DNA of 64,000 bases from Streptomyces rishiriensis. Its GTDB lineage: Bacteria > Actinomycetota > Actinomycetes > Streptomycetales > Streptomycetaceae. The stretch lies in the NCBI RefSeq assembly GCF_003112535.1, contig NZ_BEWA01000016.1, forward strand, positions 248,001 to 312,000, in the 5' to 3' direction. Below the pieces are notes generated by a model. The model made no database searches and was not told where the DNA came from. It was given only the letters and a program-made list of their open reading frames with translations. Positions 62,646 to 64,000 of the stretch are shown here, piece by piece. The stretch's first letter is position 1, and each line of letters opens with the position of its first letter. The position numbers and the translations under genes were made by a program.

Positions 62646-63920
62646 ATGAGCGCCCGCCCCCTTCTGGGCGTCCTCCTGGCGGCCCTGGTCGCGTTCACCG
62701 CAGGCGCCGTGCCCACCGCCTCGGCGCGACCAGCCCCTCCGGCGCCCAGGGCCCCGCACACGGCCGTGCTCGACGGCGCCCGTCTGCAGCGGATGAAGGT
62801 CCGACTGGACCACGGTGACCCGCAACTACGGGACACCGCACGGGCGTTGACGGCTCGCGCCGACACATGGCTGGCCCAGGGCCCCTGGACGGTCGTCGAC
62901 AAGCCCAGGCCGGCGCCCGGCGGCGACGTCCACGACTATCTCAGTCAAGCGCCGTACTGGTGGCCTTCCACGCCTCCGGCCCCCGGCAACCCCTGGGGCT
63001 GCCCCTATGTGCAGCGCGACGGACAGCGCAACCCCGAGGTCGACACCGGCACCGACCGCCAGGACGTGGAGAAGGTCTTCGATTCGACGTACGACCTCTC
63101 CCTGGCCTGGTACTACACCGGCGAGAAGCGGTACGCCGTCAAGGCCGCGCAGATCCTGCGCACCTGGTTCCTCGATCCGGCCACGAGGATGAACCCGAAC
63201 CTCGACCACGCCCAGTTCATCCCCTGCAAGTACGACGGCCGCGCCATCGGCATCATCGACTTCTCGCAGTCGTACACCAGCGTCCTCGACGCGCTCGCCG
63301 TCCTGGACACCGGCGCCGCCGGCTGGACGAAGGCGGACCACGCCGGCATGGCGCAGTGGAACGCGGACTTCCTGCACTGGCTCACGGACAGCGACTTCGG
63401 CAGGCAGGAGGGCACCGCCGCGAACAACCACGGCACCTTCTACGACCTGCAGGTCGCCGCGCTCGCCTACGCGACCGGCGACGAGGACCTGGCACGCAGG
63501 ACGATCCTGAACGCACGGACCGCGCGCATCGCCCCGCAGATCGCCGCCGACGGCAGCCAGCCCCAGGAGCTGGCCCGAACCCGCAGCTGGCACTACTCGG
63601 CCTTCGACCTGGTCGCGTACACCCGCCTCGCGGCCATCGGACGGCATGTCGGCGTGAACCTGTGGAAGTACCGGGGTCCCGACGGGCAGAGTCTGTTCAA
63701 GGCGGTGGACTATCTGCTGCCCGCCGCGACGGGAGCCGCCGCCTGGCCGCACCCGGAGCTCGACTTCTCCCGGTTCGCGGCCACCGACGTGGTGCACGCG
63801 GCCGCCGACGCGGGCGACCGGCAGGCGCAGCGGGCCGTTCCCTCGCTGCAGGAACCACCGGGCGGCGATCTGTGGGCCCTGCGGCCGGCGGCGGAGCAGC
63901 TGGACTCCATCGCGGGCTGA
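62646..63920 (+). CDS. Secreted alginate-lyase-family protein
   Basis: 424 aa. Sec signal (residues 1-28). The alginate-lyase fold has the conserved QAPYWWPSTPPAPGNPWGCP, WYYTGEKRYAVKAAQILRTW, and the catalytic NNHGTFYDLQ box. Members cleave alginate or other uronans such as glucuronan; the exact polymer is not set by sequence. ATG 62646 is 3 nt after the previous stop, so it is translated in tandem with the beta-helix protein. A strong terminator follows. Confidence 0.88.
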   Translation: MSARPLLGVLLAALVAFTAGAVPTASARPAPPAPRAPHTAVLDGARLQRMKVRLDHGDPQLRDTARALTARADTWLAQGPWTVVDKPRPAPGGDVHDYLSQAPYWWPSTPPAPGNPWGCPYVQRDGQRNPEVDTGTDRQDVEKVFDSTYDLSLAWYYTGEKRYAVKAAQILRTWFLDPATRMNPNLDHAQFIPCKYDGRAIGIIDFSQSYTSVLDALAVLDTGAAGWTKADHAGMAQWNADFLHWLTDSDFGRQEGTAANNHGTFYDLQVAALAYATGDEDLARRTILNARTARIAPQIAADGSQPQELARTRSWHYSAFDLVAYTRLAAIGRHVGVNLWKYRGPDGQSLFKAVDYLLPAATGAAAWPHPELDFSRFAATDVVHAAADAGDRQAQRAVPSLQEPPGGDLWALRPAAEQLDSIAG

Positions 63921-63959
63921 CCCCGGAACGCGGCGGCCCGGAGCGCGGCGGAAGGGGAC

Positions 63960-64000
63960 GGGGCCGGCCGGCGGGATCACGCCTTCCGCCGGCCGGCCCC
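63960..64000. terminator. Hairpin terminator after the lyase operon
   Basis: Perfect 15-bp stem GGGGCCGGCCGGCGG with its complement and an 11-nt loop, 40 nt past the stop; it runs to the window edge. Confidence 0.85.

Overview
The window looks like chromosomal DNA from a Streptomyces or a very close relative. It is uniformly GC-rich with strong G/C at third codon positions. It carries a WhiB-like (Wbl) protein, an LCP cell-wall ligase, many secreted proteins with Tat-type or lipoprotein signals, polysaccharide lyases and hydrolases, and several regulator/transporter pairs. I see no rRNA, tRNA, CRISPR array, transposase, integrase or phage genes, and no att sites.

Layout. 0-5 kb: LCP protein (5' end cut by the window edge), then an ArsR repressor overlapping a P-type (Mg-type) ATPase. 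5-8.3 kb: epoxide hydrolase, an orphan Tat-exported solute-binding protein, and a His-rich peptide overlapping a Wbl gene. 8.4-13.1 kb: glpFK, a DUF3592 protein and a secreted carboxylesterase. 13.1-20.5 kb: a GPP34-family gene with a probable frameshift, LysR, SnoaL-like and Sir2 genes, and a two-component system divergent from a two-gene ABC exporter. 20.6-30.7 kb: WD40 protein, a two-gene hydroxyquinol pathway (dioxygenase plus maleylacetate reductase), serine hydrolase, GH16-like protein, malic enzyme, TOPRIM protein and GtrA protein. 30.7-37.8 kb: a decaying accessory stretch with a broken TPR gene, a frameshifted MBL-fold hydrolase, a frameshifted HxlR regulator and a DUF6192-like fragment. 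These lie between intact csp, VOC, CGNR, NTF2-like, winged-helix and YqeY genes. 38-43.8 kb: a fructose-type sugar system (PfkB kinase, binding protein, permease, ATPase, LacI regulator) with matching palindromic operators. 44-51.2 kb: VOC, RraA-like and MsrA genes, a TetR gene, and a divergent amidohydrolase/APC permease/TetR unit. 51.3-55.8 kb: a xylan cluster (CE1-type esterase with CBM2, GH43, GH10). 55.9-64 kb: a DUF2235 protein, an MHS-type transporter, a membrane-anchored Mrr-like nuclease, and an exported parallel beta-helix protein plus alginate-lyase-family pair.

How the parts work together. The 38-44 kb locus reads as one sugar regulon: LacI probably binds the TGTCA-N4-TGACA palindromes between the kinase and the transporter operon. 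A third copy of the palindrome sits upstream of a small ABM-family monooxygenase. The 52 kb xylan locus has several CGAA-type palindromes in its divergent promoter region. The 60.8-63.9 kb lyase pair has a perfect 10-bp inverted repeat just upstream.

The least ordinary features are: the 51-aa His-rich peptide whose stop codon overlaps the Wbl start; the low-complexity Thr/Asp insert after the TGES motif of the P-type ATPase; the 50-bp TTGCAA palindrome in front of a winged-helix regulator; and the clustering of four disrupted genes in 31-36.5 kb, which is either real decay or indel error in the assembly. No clearly new multi-gene system could be demonstrated from the sequence alone.
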